Source: Streptomyces griseoviridis (GTDB lineage Bacteria; Actinomycetota; Actinomycetes; Streptomycetales; Streptomycetaceae). Taken from it: a stretch of 64,000 bases of DNA. The position numbers were made by a program, and so were the translations under genes. The DNA is taken from NCBI GenBank assembly GCA_014649155.1, contig BMSM01000011.1, positions 124,001-188,000 of the forward strand, given 5' to 3'. The notes beneath the pieces are model-generated. The model worked only from the letters and a program-made list of their open reading frames with translations, searched no databases and was not told the origin of the DNA. The number at the start of each line of letters is the position of its first letter. Within the stretch, counting starts at the first letter, position 1. Below, in pieces: positions 9,401-17,267 of the stretch.

Positions 9401-9723
9401 GCCGCGGCGAGGGCAGCTGGCGGTCGGCCAACGACGAGCGCTGGCAGCAGGCTTCGCGGCTGAAGCAGCCGAAGGCGGGCGGGGTGACCTCCTCGGGCCT
9501 GCCGCGGCGGGTGCCGAAGGCCAACCTGGTCGAGGGAGCCGCCGAGACCACCCCTCAGGGAGGCCCCCAGGTCTCCCGCGCCCCGGAGGATGTCCGGGGC
9601 AGGCTGAGCAACCTGCGGCGCGGCGTCGAGCGAGGCCGCAACGCGGGCAGTGAAACGAACAACGGCCAGGCCCCGGGGACCCGTCCCGGTGGTCCTGACA
9701 GCACCTACGACCAGGAGCGTTAG
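6472..9723 (+). CDS. cvnA: Conservon sensor protein CvnA, copy 2
   Basis: Second conservon sensor, about 1083 residues from the GTG at 6472 (GAGAGG 13 nt upstream, family start VRRSKNSPEPSSARGNF). An ATG at 6427 is in frame but lacks a site. Transmembrane helices lie near 56-78 and 380-406 and bracket a sensor domain. HAMP follows, then FRLDHLATRMRRNGENLL and an HATPase (LLAELLENATTF near 592, HDKGIGLT near 627). The core is about as similar to copy 1 as expected for paralogues, but the sensor domain is strongly diverged. It probably detects a different signal. The disordered tail is shorter and Gln/Tyr-rich (GYDQGYPQGYDQGYDQ) and ends in the shared SGLPRRVPKANLVEG block. Confidence 0.93.
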   Translation: MRRSKNSPEPSSARGNFTPPPRTAAPAPVPGPHPTPAPAPSGGRLSPRNWRVRTRLNAILLIPVLVGLVMGGFQVKGSIDTWQDAEDAESTAKLVQSSLTYANALYNERDVSAAPLLQGKDDDEAVTEARKATDRAADAFDAAARNMPAKAGLERRLEQFREVEPDLQTLRAAAYTAKLKGVQTEEGYVAVAHPLMEFANELGLGTGNITSYGRTVYAIGLTKASLSLERSIGMHMLTKPGPEPSHLASQRVALSSYAYLEKIAVEEYIGGGTEADAKKLEDAEARITADGAALAKEAAAKDPDYVAPPTDPTTMVSELAQLDSTDASARAALAQQGITPANWWAVNTLKFDAYRAIESDMADKAVSEASAIADDAEQDAYITGAIVVIALLAAFILAGMVARQMSRNMRQLRNAAFGVAEQRLPMLVDQLSRTDPGRVDTRVTPIPITTTDEIGEVARAFDQVHREAVRLASEQALLRGNINAIFTNLSRRNQSLIEGQLTLITDLENNEADPDQLESLFRLDHLATRMRRNGENLLVLAGEEPGRRWDQPVPLVDVLRAASSEVEQYERIELSGVPEAEIHGRAVTDLVHLLAELLENATTFSSPQTKVRVTATRLPDGRVMIEIHDKGIGLTAEDFADINHKLANPPTVDAAISQRMGLFVVGRLSDRHGIRVQLRPSGEQAGTTSLVMLPDAITHGGGGETPVQRDDFTVSQIIPEQQFQGENFGGQQQQPLRTAAELGFDDSRYAEVPDDIRGLDPVGRSLMREERRAARESQAQPGTGQQPADGQPAPYQDPYAGARQGYDQGYPQGYDQGYDQQSRQTQQTPYPGQEQPAYDPAQQPAAYGEGYYAPDGGLPQGDAYGTSPDAGYPQAGYTEAGLPERPVRGGGVQDDWPRQDGYQNGYPAQYPAQTPDAQPAQATDVGEADRVGFDRPGPAPSAAHELTDAGLPRRGSAAGGAHRASPESPASAPEGEGRGEGSWRSANDERWQQASRLKQPKAGGVTSSGLPRRVPKANLVEGAAETTPQGGPQVSRAPEDVRGRLSNLRRGVERGRNAGSETNNGQAPGTRPGGPDSTYDQER

Positions 9724-9724
9724 T

Positions 9725-10147
9725 GTGAGCCCGATGAGCCAGGCGGCACAGAACCTGAACTGGTTGATCACCAACTTCGTGGACAACACCCCGGGGGTGT
9801 CCCACACGGTGGTGGTCTCCGCCGACGGACTCCTTCTGGCGATGTCCGAAGGCTTCCCGCGCGACCGCGCCGACCAGCTCGCGGCCGTCGCCTCCGGCCT
9901 GACCTCGCTGACCGCGGGTGCGTCGCGCATCTTCGAGGGCGGCCACGTGAACCAGACGGTTGTGGAGATGGAGCGGGGATTCCTCTTCATCATGTCCATT
10001 TCCGACGGTTCCTCGCTCGCGGTTCTCGCACACCCCGAAGCGGACATCGGTCTCATTGGGTACGAGATGGCCCTGCTGGTCGACCGTGCCGGTACGGTCC
10101 TGACACCGGACCTGCGCGCCGAGCTTCAGGGGAGCCTTCTCAACTAA
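9725..10147 (+). CDS. cvnB: Conservon roadblock/LC7 protein CvnB, copy 2
   Basis: Roadblock/LC7 protein of 140 residues, nearly identical in sequence to copy 1. Visible changes are conservative (for example GGHVNQTVV for GGNVAQTVV and PEADIGLIGYE for PECDIGLVGYE). The GTG at 9725 begins one base after the cvnA stop, with CAGGAG 7 nt upstream. An ATG at 9734 is the alternative start. As the GTPase partner of conservon 2 it could be interchangeable with its neighbour from conservon 1. Bases 9818-9894 match copy 1 exactly. Confidence 0.93.
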   Translation: MSPMSQAAQNLNWLITNFVDNTPGVSHTVVVSADGLLLAMSEGFPRDRADQLAAVASGLTSLTAGASRIFEGGHVNQTVVEMERGFLFIMSISDGSSLAVLAHPEADIGLIGYEMALLVDRAGTVLTPDLRAELQGSLLN

Positions 10148-10241
10148 CGGGCAGACGGTGCGTTTTGGCGTCCCGGGGCCGTAAGGTTTCGGGACGCGGC
10201 TCCACAGCGTCGGGTGCCAGGCACAGTCGGAGGAGGAGAAA

Positions 10242-10811
10242 GTGGCAACACCCCCAGGCGGTCCGTCATCGGGCAACTGGTCGTACGGCCCCGCACAGGG
10301 CCACGGCGACGGTGCGAACCCGTACGGCTTCCCCTCCACGCCCAGCCACCGGCAGCCGTACGCGCCGCAGGGCCCCGGCCCTTCGCCGTACGACCAGCCG
10401 CAGGCCCCGCGCATCCAGCCCGTGCAGCCGCAGCGCCGCGCCCCTGAGCCCGCGCCCGCAGGGGCGGCGAACAACCCCCTGGTGCGTCCGTACGCCATGA
10501 CCGGCGGCCGGACCCGCCCCCGCTACCAGCTCGCCATCGAGGCGCTGGTGCACACCACCGCGCAGCCGCACCAGATGCAGGGCCAGTTGCCCGAGCATCA
10601 GCGGATCTGCCAACTCTGCCGGGAGATCAAGTCGGTGGCCGAGATCTCGGCCCTGCTGACCATCCCTCTCGGTGTGGCCAGGATTCTCGTCGCCGACTTG
10701 GCGGAGGCGGGACTGGTCGCCATCCATCAGCCCGGCGGCGACGAAAGCGCCGGCGGCCAGCCAGACGTGACACTGCTCGAAAGGGTGCTCAGTGGACTTC
10801 GCAAGCTCTAG
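10242..10811 (+). CDS. cvnC: Conservon DUF742 protein CvnC, copy 2
   Basis: DUF742 protein of 189 residues starting at GTG 10242 behind GGAGGAGGAG. Residues 1-80 are a low-complexity extension rich in Pro, Gln and Tyr that copy 1 lacks. The DUF742 core starts at VRPYAMTGGRTRPRY and has LCREIKSVAEISALL and LGVARILVADLAEAGLVAIH. It overlaps cvnD by 20 bases, as in conservon 1. The extension echoes the Gln/Tyr-rich tail of its cognate CvnA, which may hint at an interaction surface; that is inference. Confidence 0.92.
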   Translation: MATPPGGPSSGNWSYGPAQGHGDGANPYGFPSTPSHRQPYAPQGPGPSPYDQPQAPRIQPVQPQRRAPEPAPAGAANNPLVRPYAMTGGRTRPRYQLAIEALVHTTAQPHQMQGQLPEHQRICQLCREIKSVAEISALLTIPLGVARILVADLAEAGLVAIHQPGGDESAGGQPDVTLLERVLSGLRKL

Positions 10812-11373
10812 CGGAGGGCCTTCCCGCTCCACCACGTCCGCGAAGATCGTGGTGGCAGGCGGCTTCGGCGTGGGCAAGACCACGTTCGTCGGCGCCGTCT
10901 CGGAGATCAACCCGCTGCGCACCGAGGCCGTCATGACATCCGCGTCAGCGGGGATCGACGACCTCACCCACACCGGGGACAAGACGACCACCACGGTCGC
11001 CATGGACTTCGGCCGCATCACCCTCGACCAGGACCTGATCCTCTACCTCTTCGGCACGCCCGGCCAGGACCGCTTCTGGTTCATGTGGGACGACCTCGTG
11101 CGCGGCGCCATCGGCGCGATCGTGCTGGTCGACACGCGGCGGCTGGCGGACTGCTTCCCGGCGGTCGACTACTTCGAGAACAGCGGGCTGCCGTTCGTGA
11201 TCGCGCTGAACGGGTTCGACGGGCAGCAGCCGTACCAGCCCGACGAGGTGCGCGAGGCCCTCCAGATCGGGCCCGACACCCCGATCATCACGACCGACGC
11301 GCGGCACCGGGCCGATGCGAAGAGTGCCCTCATCACGCTGGTCGAGCACGCGCTGATGGCGCGGTTGCGGTAG
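10792..11373 (+). CDS. cvnD: Conservon small GTPase CvnD, copy 2
   Basis: GTP-binding protein of 193 residues, almost identical to copy 1 apart from the first dozen residues. P-loop GGFGVGKTT, G3-like FGTPGQDR and G4-like LNGFD are all present. The GTG start at 10792 lies inside cvnC. Bases 10966-11118 are identical to 5669-5821 of copy 1, including synonymous sites, while flanking codons differ. It is the last gene of the operon, and a perfect 15-bp hairpin lies 75 bases downstream. Confidence 0.93.
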   Translation: MDFASSSGGPSRSTTSAKIVVAGGFGVGKTTFVGAVSEINPLRTEAVMTSASAGIDDLTHTGDKTTTTVAMDFGRITLDQDLILYLFGTPGQDRFWFMWDDLVRGAIGAIVLVDTRRLADCFPAVDYFENSGLPFVIALNGFDGQQPYQPDEVREALQIGPDTPIITTDARHRADAKSALITLVEHALMARLR

Positions 11374-11448
11374 GTCTCCGGGTGCGGGTGGGCTGTGGCC
11401 GGTCGCGCAGTTCCCCCGCGCCCCTGGGGCCGTTCCCCTGAGGGCATG

Positions 11449-11483
11449 ACGAAGGGCCCCTCCTCGGCGGAGGGGCCCTTCGT
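11449..11483. terminator. Bidirectional terminator between conservon 2 and accE
   Basis: A perfect 15-bp stem (ACGAAGGGCCCCTCC with its complement) and a five-base loop, between two convergent genes and only 5 bp from the accE stop codon. Read from either side it can end transcription. Confidence 0.85.
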
Positions 11484-11488
11484 CGTAC

Positions 11489-11683
11489 TCAGCGCCAGCT
11501 GTGCGGGGCGCGGAAGCCCGGCTCTCGTTCCAGGCGGCGCCAGTGGGCTCGGACGCTGCCGCCGCGGGACGGCGCGCTCTCGGCGGGGTGGGCCGCCGCG
11601 CGGGCCATCAGGACGGCCGTGATGGCGGCGACTTCCTCGGGCCCGGCATGGCCCTTCTCGACACGGATGTCAGGCATGGACAT
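11489..11683 (-). CDS. accE: Acyl-CoA carboxylase epsilon subunit AccE
   Basis: Small epsilon subunit (64 residues) found only in actinobacterial acyl-CoA carboxylases. It binds the carboxyltransferase and stimulates the complex. The typical opening DIRVEKGHAGPEEVAAITAVL and the C-terminal W-R---REPGFRAPHSW are visible. The ATG at 11683 has GAGGAG 8 nt upstream and lies 18 bases after the accB stop, so the two form one transcript. The biotin-carrying subunit is not in the window. Confidence 0.92.
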   Translation of the reverse strand: MSMPDIRVEKGHAGPEEVAAITAVLMARAAAHPAESAPSRGGSVRAHWRRLEREPGFRAPHSWR

Positions 11684-11701
11684 ACGTCAGGCTCCTCGGG
11701 G

Positions 11702-13297
11702 TCACTGCGGGGGGTTGCCGTGCTTGCGGGAGGGCAGGTCGGCGTGCTTGGTCTGGAGCATGGCCAGCGAGCTGACGAGCACCTCGCGGGTCTCCGCGGG
11801 GTCGATCACGTCGTCCACGAGGCCGCGCTCGGCCGCGTAGTACGGATGCATCAACTCGGACTTGTACTCCTTGACCATCTTCTGCCGCATCGCCTCGGGG
11901 TCCTCCGCCGTGGCGATCTGCCGCCGGAAGATGACGCCCGCGGCGCCCTCCGCGCCCATGACGGCGATCTCGTTGGTCGGCCAGGCGTAGGTCAGGTCGG
12001 CGCCGATCGACTGGGAGTCCATGACGATGTAGGCACCTCCGTACGCCTTGCGCAGGATCAGGGAGATCCGCGGCACGGTGGCGTTGCAGTACGCGTACAG
12101 CAGCTTCGCTCCGTGCCGGATGATCCCGCCGTGCTCCTGGTCGACGCCCGGAAGGAAGCCGGGGACGTCCAGGAAGGTGACGATCGGGATGTTAAAAGCG
12201 TCACACATCTGGACGAAACGCGCAGCTTTTTCGCTGGCCTCGATGTCCAGGACGCCGGCCAGCACCTGCGGCTGGTTGGCGACGATGCCGACGACCTGGC
12301 CGTCGAGGCGGGCCAGCGCGCAGATGATGTTGCGTGCCCAGCGCTCGTGGACCTCCAGGTACTCGCCGTCGTCGACGATCTCCTCGATGACCTTGGTCAT
12401 GTCGTACGGCCGGTTGCCGTCCGCCGGGACCAGGTCGAGCAGGACGTCGGAGCGCCGGTCGACGGGATCGGCGGACTCGGTGCGCGGCGGGTTCTCCCGG
12501 TTGTTCTGCGGGAGGAGGGAGAGGAGGTAGCGGACCTCGGCGAGGCAGGTCTCCTCGTCGTCGTAGGCGAAGTGGCAGACGCCCGAGGTCTCGGCGTGCA
12601 CGTCCGCGCCGCCCAGGCCGTTCTGGGTGATCTCCTCGCCCGTCACCGCCTTGACCACGTCCGGGCCGGTGATGAACATCTGCGAGGTGTCGCGGACCAT
12701 GAACACGAAGTCGGTGAGGGCGGGGCTGTAGGCCGCGCCGCCCGCGCAGGGGCCGAGCATCACGCTGATCTGCGGGATGACGCCGGACGCCTTGGTGTTG
12801 CGCTGGAAGATGCCGCCGTACCCGGCGAGGGCGGAGACGCCCTCCTGGATGCGGGCGCCGGCGCCGTCGTTCAGGGAGACCAGGGGCGCGCCGGCCGCGA
12901 TGGCCATGTCCATGATCTTGTGGATCTTGGTGGCGTGGGCCTCGCCGAGCGCGCCGCCGAAGATCCGGAAGTCGTGCGCGTAGACGAAGACCGTGCGGCC
13001 CTCGACCGTCCCCCAGCCGGTGATCACGCCGTCCGTGTGGGGCCGCTTCGCCTCCAGGCCGAAGCCGGTCGCCCGGTGCCGGCGCAGCTGCTCGACCTCG
13101 CGGAAGGTGCCCGGGTCCAGCAGCAGGTCGATCCGCTCGCGTGCCGTCAGCTTGCCCTTGGCGTGCTGCGCCGCCGTGGCCTTCTCGCTCGGTCCGGCCA
13201 GCGCCCGCGCACGGATCTCGTGCAGCTCCGCCACCCGGCCGCGCGCGTCCGCGGGCTCGCCCGTCGACTCACCCGGCGCCTCATCCAAAACGGTCAT
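11702..13297 (-). CDS. accB: Acyl-CoA carboxylase beta subunit (carboxyltransferase) AccB
   Basis: Carboxyltransferase of 531 residues that moves the carboxyl group from biotin to acetyl-, propionyl- or butyryl-CoA, giving malonyl-CoA and homologues for fatty acid and polyketide synthesis. It has two crotonase-like halves: the first with GPCAGGAAYSPALTDF near 182-197, the second with RKAYGGAYIVMDS near 416-428. The Ile at 424 matches the position reported to set specificity in Streptomyces (Ile in AccB, Asp in PccB), so I assign AccB rather than PccB. The ATG at 13297 has AAGG 7 nt upstream. It is co-transcribed with accE. Confidence 0.95.
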   Translation of the reverse strand: MTVLDEAPGESTGEPADARGRVAELHEIRARALAGPSEKATAAQHAKGKLTARERIDLLLDPGTFREVEQLRRHRATGFGLEAKRPHTDGVITGWGTVEGRTVFVYAHDFRIFGGALGEAHATKIHKIMDMAIAAGAPLVSLNDGAGARIQEGVSALAGYGGIFQRNTKASGVIPQISVMLGPCAGGAAYSPALTDFVFMVRDTSQMFITGPDVVKAVTGEEITQNGLGGADVHAETSGVCHFAYDDEETCLAEVRYLLSLLPQNNRENPPRTESADPVDRRSDVLLDLVPADGNRPYDMTKVIEEIVDDGEYLEVHERWARNIICALARLDGQVVGIVANQPQVLAGVLDIEASEKAARFVQMCDAFNIPIVTFLDVPGFLPGVDQEHGGIIRHGAKLLYAYCNATVPRISLILRKAYGGAYIVMDSQSIGADLTYAWPTNEIAVMGAEGAAGVIFRRQIATAEDPEAMRQKMVKEYKSELMHPYYAAERGLVDDVIDPAETREVLVSSLAMLQTKHADLPSRKHGNPPQ

Positions 13298-13451
13298 GTA
13301 GTGACCTTACGAAGCGCGCCGAGGAAAGCACGCCGTCGACTCCTCACAGTCTCGGACGGGTTTTCCTGGTGCTCTTGAACAGAACCGGCAGGGCATGCAG
13401 CCGTTTCGACTGCTCAGGGGGGCACCTTGTTGTAGGGGTCGCACAAAGGCG

Positions 13452-15785
13452 TCACCTGAGAGTCATCTCACATCCGTGCGATGCGCATACCGTCCCCGGA
13501 GTGACGCGCAGCCGCAGACGGCGGCCCGTGGCGAGGATCTCCACCGTCTCGTCGGCCCGGACGGGGGCGCCCACCGGGTGGTCCCAGACGATGTCCAGGG
13601 GTTCGCCCGTACGGGTCGGTTCGCCGATGTGGAAGGTGACCGTACGGCCCCGGCGGCGGACCAGCACGCTCGCCCCGGCGCCGGCGGTGAGCGGTCCCAC
13701 CGTACCGGCCCGCCAGAAGGTGGCCGCGGTCAGGCCCAGCGCGGGGACGCTCACGGCCTGGCAGCCGGCGTCGTTGGCGAGGACCGTCAGGCCGGGCCGG
13801 CCGGCGGCGCGGCGGGCGACGTCCGCGCGGCCGGCGCCGGGCAGCAGGACGTAGGCGTAGGTGGCGCCGGCCGGGTCGGTGCCGTGGTCCAGCCAGAGGG
13901 TCTGCCAGCGGCGGGTGCGGCGCTCGGGGGAGCCGGTGCCGATGTCGGACCAGGCGCCGGTGCGGTCCTCGCGCAGGGTGTGCAGCGCGGCCCCGTCCAG
14001 GACGAGCCAGCCGCCGTGACCCTCCAGGTGCGCCCAGCCGGGGCCCCGGGTGAGGGCGGCGGTGCCGTCCGCGCCGAGGTTGCGGTTGTCGACGACCGTC
14101 TCGACGGGGACGCCGTCGGCGCAGGTGATCCCGGCGCCGAGGCAGACCACGGTGTCGTCGAGGAAGAACCAGGACTTGCGGGCGTCGAGGGTGGAGCCGA
14201 GGCCCTTCAGGTGCTGCCCGACGGCCGCGTACTCCCCGTCGGTGGTGCCGCCGACCCACCGGACGTCGGGCTTGGGCTCGCCCCACTCGCCGCCCGCCCG
14301 GTCGGCGAGGCGGCGGGTGGAGACCGTGGTGCCGGGGAGGCGGTACCAGTCGACGGTGGGCCAGTACCAGTCGGTGTACTGGGCGGCCTGGGCGGCCTGG
14401 CCGCCGTGGCGCCCGGTGGGCCACCAGGAGAGCCAGCCGGCGCCGGTGTGCCAGCCGCGCGGGTTCTCGCCGTTGCCGCACTCGTAGTGGGCGATGCGGT
14501 CGCTGGCCATGGAGAGCGCGGCGGTGAAGCGGGGGCGGCGGTGGACCGCCCGGTCCATGCCGGGGAAGAGGCGGTGGCCGAGGGGTTCGGGCGCGGGGTC
14601 GCCGGGAGTGTCCGCGACGGCGCGCAGCCGGGCCAGGTCGGCGACGGTGAACTGGGGCGCGGTGAGGACCGGGGAGACGGTGTCCCGGGCGATCCAGCCC
14701 TTGATCAGCGCGTGCCAGCGGTCCCGCTCGGCCGGGCTCGCGGCGCCCGCGAGGACGGCGATCGCGGCGATGAGCTGCTGCCCGTGGTAGTGGTCGCCGC
14801 GCAGGACGGCCCCGTCGCCGGTGGACAGGCCCCGGCTGATGGCCCGTCCGCTGACGCAGTCGACGACCAGTCCGTCGTGGATCAGCGGCGCCCAGGCGTG
14901 CTCGACGCTGTCGAGGACGATCTGCCGGTTCGGGTCGCGCACCTCCCACGCGGACCCGGCGAGCAGGGTGAGCAGCCGGCCGAGCCCGTCGAGCAGGACC
15001 TGCCCGTACGTCCCCGAGTACGCGACCCAGGTGTGCTGCACGAACGAGCCGTCCGCGTGGAGGCCGTCGCCCTCGGTGACGTACGGGAAGACCGGGGAGA
15101 GGGCGTCGCGGGCCAGGGCGATCTTCTGCGGGGCGCGGCCGAGGATGCCGCGCAGGGCGACCGAGCGGCACAGGTCGACGCGGTTGGCGCCGGTGGAGGT
15201 GCCGGTGTACTCCCCCAGCATGGCGTCCGGCACGAAGTGGTCGACGGCCGCGCAGGCGGCGGCGATCCGGTCGGCGCCGAGGTGGTCGTGGAGGGCGGCG
15301 GTGACGTCGGTGAGCAGGCGGGGGCTGCCGATCTGCCATTCCCACCAGTTGCCGTACCGGGTGGTGCCGGGGTGGTAGACGGTGGCGGCGAGGTGGTCGA
15401 GGCCGCGCAGGACGCCCGCGAGGAGCGTGCCGTCGCCGGTGGAGCCGGTGCCCGGCTGGACGTACGCCTGGGCCATGGTCCACAGCCGGCCGTAGCTCGC
15501 GGTGATCCCGGCGGGCGGGTCGAAGGGGTGGCCGGGCCAGAGCGAGGCGGGGCCGGGGGCCATGCCGGCCAGGTGCGCGCGGGCGCGGGCGCCGGTCTCG
15601 GCGAGGCGGCCGGCGTACGGCTCGGCGGCGGGGTCGTAGCCGGTGCCGAGGGCGAGGTCGAGCCAGCGCCGGCGCAGGGCGTCGTAGGGGTCGCCGTCCG
15701 CGGCCCGCGCGCGGGCGGCGGGCACCGCGGTGAGGGCGGCGGCGAGGAGGAGGGCGCGGCGGGAGGGGGCGGACGGCGGGGTCAT
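13452..15785 (-). CDS. Secreted polysaccharide lyase family 8 (hyaluronate/chondroitin/xanthan lyase type)
   Basis: Exported polysaccharide lyase of 777 residues. The ATG at 15785 gives a signal sequence with a twin-arginine-like start (SRRALLLAAALTAVPAARARA); the frame stays open 45 codons further upstream. The alpha toroid carries the PL8 signatures NWWEWQIGSPRLLTDV and DGSFVQHTWVAYSGTYG, which contain the catalytic His and Tyr. Beta-sandwich domains follow. Family members split uronic acid polysaccharides by beta-elimination. The substrate cannot be told from sequence. It is a lone gene divergent from yceI, with no visible sugar transporter. Confidence 0.85.
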   Translation of the reverse strand: MTPPSAPSRRALLLAAALTAVPAARARAADGDPYDALRRRWLDLALGTGYDPAAEPYAGRLAETGARARAHLAGMAPGPASLWPGHPFDPPAGITASYGRLWTMAQAYVQPGTGSTGDGTLLAGVLRGLDHLAATVYHPGTTRYGNWWEWQIGSPRLLTDVTAALHDHLGADRIAAACAAVDHFVPDAMLGEYTGTSTGANRVDLCRSVALRGILGRAPQKIALARDALSPVFPYVTEGDGLHADGSFVQHTWVAYSGTYGQVLLDGLGRLLTLLAGSAWEVRDPNRQIVLDSVEHAWAPLIHDGLVVDCVSGRAISRGLSTGDGAVLRGDHYHGQQLIAAIAVLAGAASPAERDRWHALIKGWIARDTVSPVLTAPQFTVADLARLRAVADTPGDPAPEPLGHRLFPGMDRAVHRRPRFTAALSMASDRIAHYECGNGENPRGWHTGAGWLSWWPTGRHGGQAAQAAQYTDWYWPTVDWYRLPGTTVSTRRLADRAGGEWGEPKPDVRWVGGTTDGEYAAVGQHLKGLGSTLDARKSWFFLDDTVVCLGAGITCADGVPVETVVDNRNLGADGTAALTRGPGWAHLEGHGGWLVLDGAALHTLREDRTGAWSDIGTGSPERRTRRWQTLWLDHGTDPAGATYAYVLLPGAGRADVARRAAGRPGLTVLANDAGCQAVSVPALGLTAATFWRAGTVGPLTAGAGASVLVRRRGRTVTFHIGEPTRTGEPLDIVWDHPVGAPVRADETVEILATGRRLRLRVTPGTVCASHGCEMTLR

Positions 15786-15990
15786 GGGATGCCGTCTACC
15801 AGCTCCCCCGCGGCCGGGGAAGGTGACGCGTCGGCCCGGTGCACCGGCACCCTCGGATGCCCCGGCGTGCGCCGGGCGGCGGTACGGCGGGCGACATCCG
15901 ACTCCACCGGAGTGAATCACGGCGCGATGTCCCGCCCCCGGTCTTGGAATCGGGGCGGAATAGGTCTACGGTCATCACCGTTAGAGGTCA

Positions 15991-16002
15991 TTGAAGATTC
16001 AA
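15991..16002 (+). promoter_or_regulatory. Palindrome TTGAA-GA-TTCAA upstream of yceI
   Basis: A perfect inverted repeat (TTGAAGATTCAA) 44 bp before the yceI start. Its form resembles operators of MarR-family regulators. No marR gene lies in this window, so the regulator is unknown. Confidence 0.45.
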
Positions 16003-16045
16003 CGAAGGGACGGCGCGAGCCGCCCCCGTCCCCGAGGAGACTCCC

Positions 16046-16609
16046 ATGAGCACGCCCACGAACCCGCAGCTCGCCGCCCTGACCGGCGACTACACCCTCG
16101 ACCCGGCGCACACCACCATCGGCTTCGTCGCGCGGCACGCCATGGTCACCAACGTGAAGGGGCAGTTCCGCGAGTTCAGCGGATCGCTGCACCTGGACGG
16201 TTCGGACCCGGCCAAATCCACCGCCACCCTGGACGTGACGATGGACAGCATCGACACCGGCAACGCCGACCGCGACGGCCACCTCAAGAGCGCCGACTTC
16301 TTCAAGACGGACGAGTTCCCGACGATGACCTTCCGCTCCACCTCGGCGGAGTCCCTCGGCGGCGACGACTACCGGATCACCGGCGACCTGACGGTCCTCG
16401 GCACCACCCGGCCGCTCTCCATCGACCTGGAGTTCAACGGCGCCGCCAAGGACCCCTTCGGCAACGACCGCGTGGGCTTCGAGGGCAAGGCCGAGATCAA
16501 GCGCTCCGAGTGGGGCCTGACCTGGAACGCGGCCCTGGAGACGGGTGGCGTGCTGGTCTCCGACAAGATCAAGCTGGTCTTCGACATCTCCGCGATCAAG
16601 AACGCCTGA
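16046..16609 (+). CDS. YceI family lipid-binding protein
   Basis: YceI-type lipocalin-like protein of 187 residues, a family that binds polyisoprenoids or other long lipids. The family pattern is complete: YTLDPAHTTIGFVARHAMVTNVKGQF, HLKSADFFKTDEFPTMTF, and the C-terminal KIKLVFDISAIKN. No signal peptide is visible, so this member is probably cytoplasmic. The ATG at 16046 has GAGGAG 6 nt upstream. Its final 14 bases overlap the 3' end of the convergent tetR gene. Confidence 0.92.
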   Translation: MSTPTNPQLAALTGDYTLDPAHTTIGFVARHAMVTNVKGQFREFSGSLHLDGSDPAKSTATLDVTMDSIDTGNADRDGHLKSADFFKTDEFPTMTFRSTSAESLGGDDYRITGDLTVLGTTRPLSIDLEFNGAAKDPFGNDRVGFEGKAEIKRSEWGLTWNAALETGGVLVSDKIKLVFDISAIKNA

Positions 16610-17189
16610 CGCCGCCGAGCAGCGCCCGCGCCTGGTCGCGGGCGGCTGCGAACGGGTCGGGGAACATCCCCAGGCCGTGCGCCACCAACGCGCCCTCGTG
16701 CAGCAGCATGAGGGCGCGCGCCGTGCTGTCCGCGTCCTCGGCGCCGGCTTCCCGCACGAGCCCGGTGAACAGCTCCAGCATCCACGTCTTCTGCGCGGCG
16801 ATGACCGCGTACGCGGGGTGGCCGGGGTCGCTGATCTCGGCATGGGCGTTGACCATGGCGCACCCCTTCGCCCCGAACTCCCCGGACCACTCCCGGGAGG
16901 CGTCGAAGACGGCGAGCACCCGCGCCTCCGCCGCCGGCCTCTCCAGCCGCTCCAGCCGCTCGGCGAGGAACGCCCGCCACCGCTCGTCCCGCCCGGCGAG
17001 GTACTCGACCACGATCTGCTCCTTCGACCCGAACCGGTCGTAGAGCGTCTTCTTCGTCACCCCGGCCTCGGCCGCGATCAGGTCCACCCCCACCGCGTGG
17101 ATGCCGTGCGCGTAGAACAGCCGCTCGGCGGCCTCGACCACCCGCCGCGCCCCCGGTGTCATCCGCACCCGCCCACCAGTCAGCTCCAT
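16596..17189 (-). CDS. TetR family transcriptional regulator
   Basis: TetR repressor of 197 residues. The N-terminal helix-turn-helix is clear (AAERLFYAHGIHAVGVDLIAAEAGVTKKTLYDRFGSKEQ without break); the C-terminal ligand domain matches no ligand I recognise. The ATG at 17189 is preceded very closely by GGGGA. A Met nine codons in (17162) is possible. It is divergent from the EamA transporter, with two palindromes in the 78-base gap, the usual layout for a repressor controlling itself and an efflux gene. Confidence 0.88.
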   Translation of the reverse strand: MELTGGRVRMTPGARRVVEAAERLFYAHGIHAVGVDLIAAEAGVTKKTLYDRFGSKEQIVVEYLAGRDERWRAFLAERLERLERPAAEARVLAVFDASREWSGEFGAKGCAMVNAHAEISDPGHPAYAVIAAQKTWMLELFTGLVREAGAEDADSTARALMLLHEGALVAHGLGMFPDPFAAARDQARALLGGVRRS

Positions 17190-17198
17190 GTCCCCAAG

Positions 17199-17248
17199 TA
17201 TACCGATCTGTATAGTGGACACCCGACCCAGTAAACAGATCTGTCTAC
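17199..17248. promoter_or_regulatory. Two TetR-operator-like palindromes in the tetR/eamA gap
   Basis: TATACCGATCTGTATA at 17199-17214 and GTAAACAGATCTGTCTAC at 17231-17248 share the core ACMGATCTGT and are near-perfect inverted repeats. Their 32-base centre-to-centre distance is close to three helical turns. They lie between divergent starts, so one regulator could control both genes. Confidence 0.65.
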
Positions 17249-17267
17249 TCCTCTGGGGATGATCCGC

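Noticed and set aside
6439-10056. Very long minus-strand frame antisense to conservon 2
   Set aside because: Same shadow effect; its N-terminal part mirrors the cvnB gene and there is no domain.
13395-16049. Long plus-strand frame across the polysaccharide lyase
   Set aside because: The minus strand carries all recognisable lyase motifs. The plus-strand translation is Gly/Val/Arg/Asp-rich without similarity.
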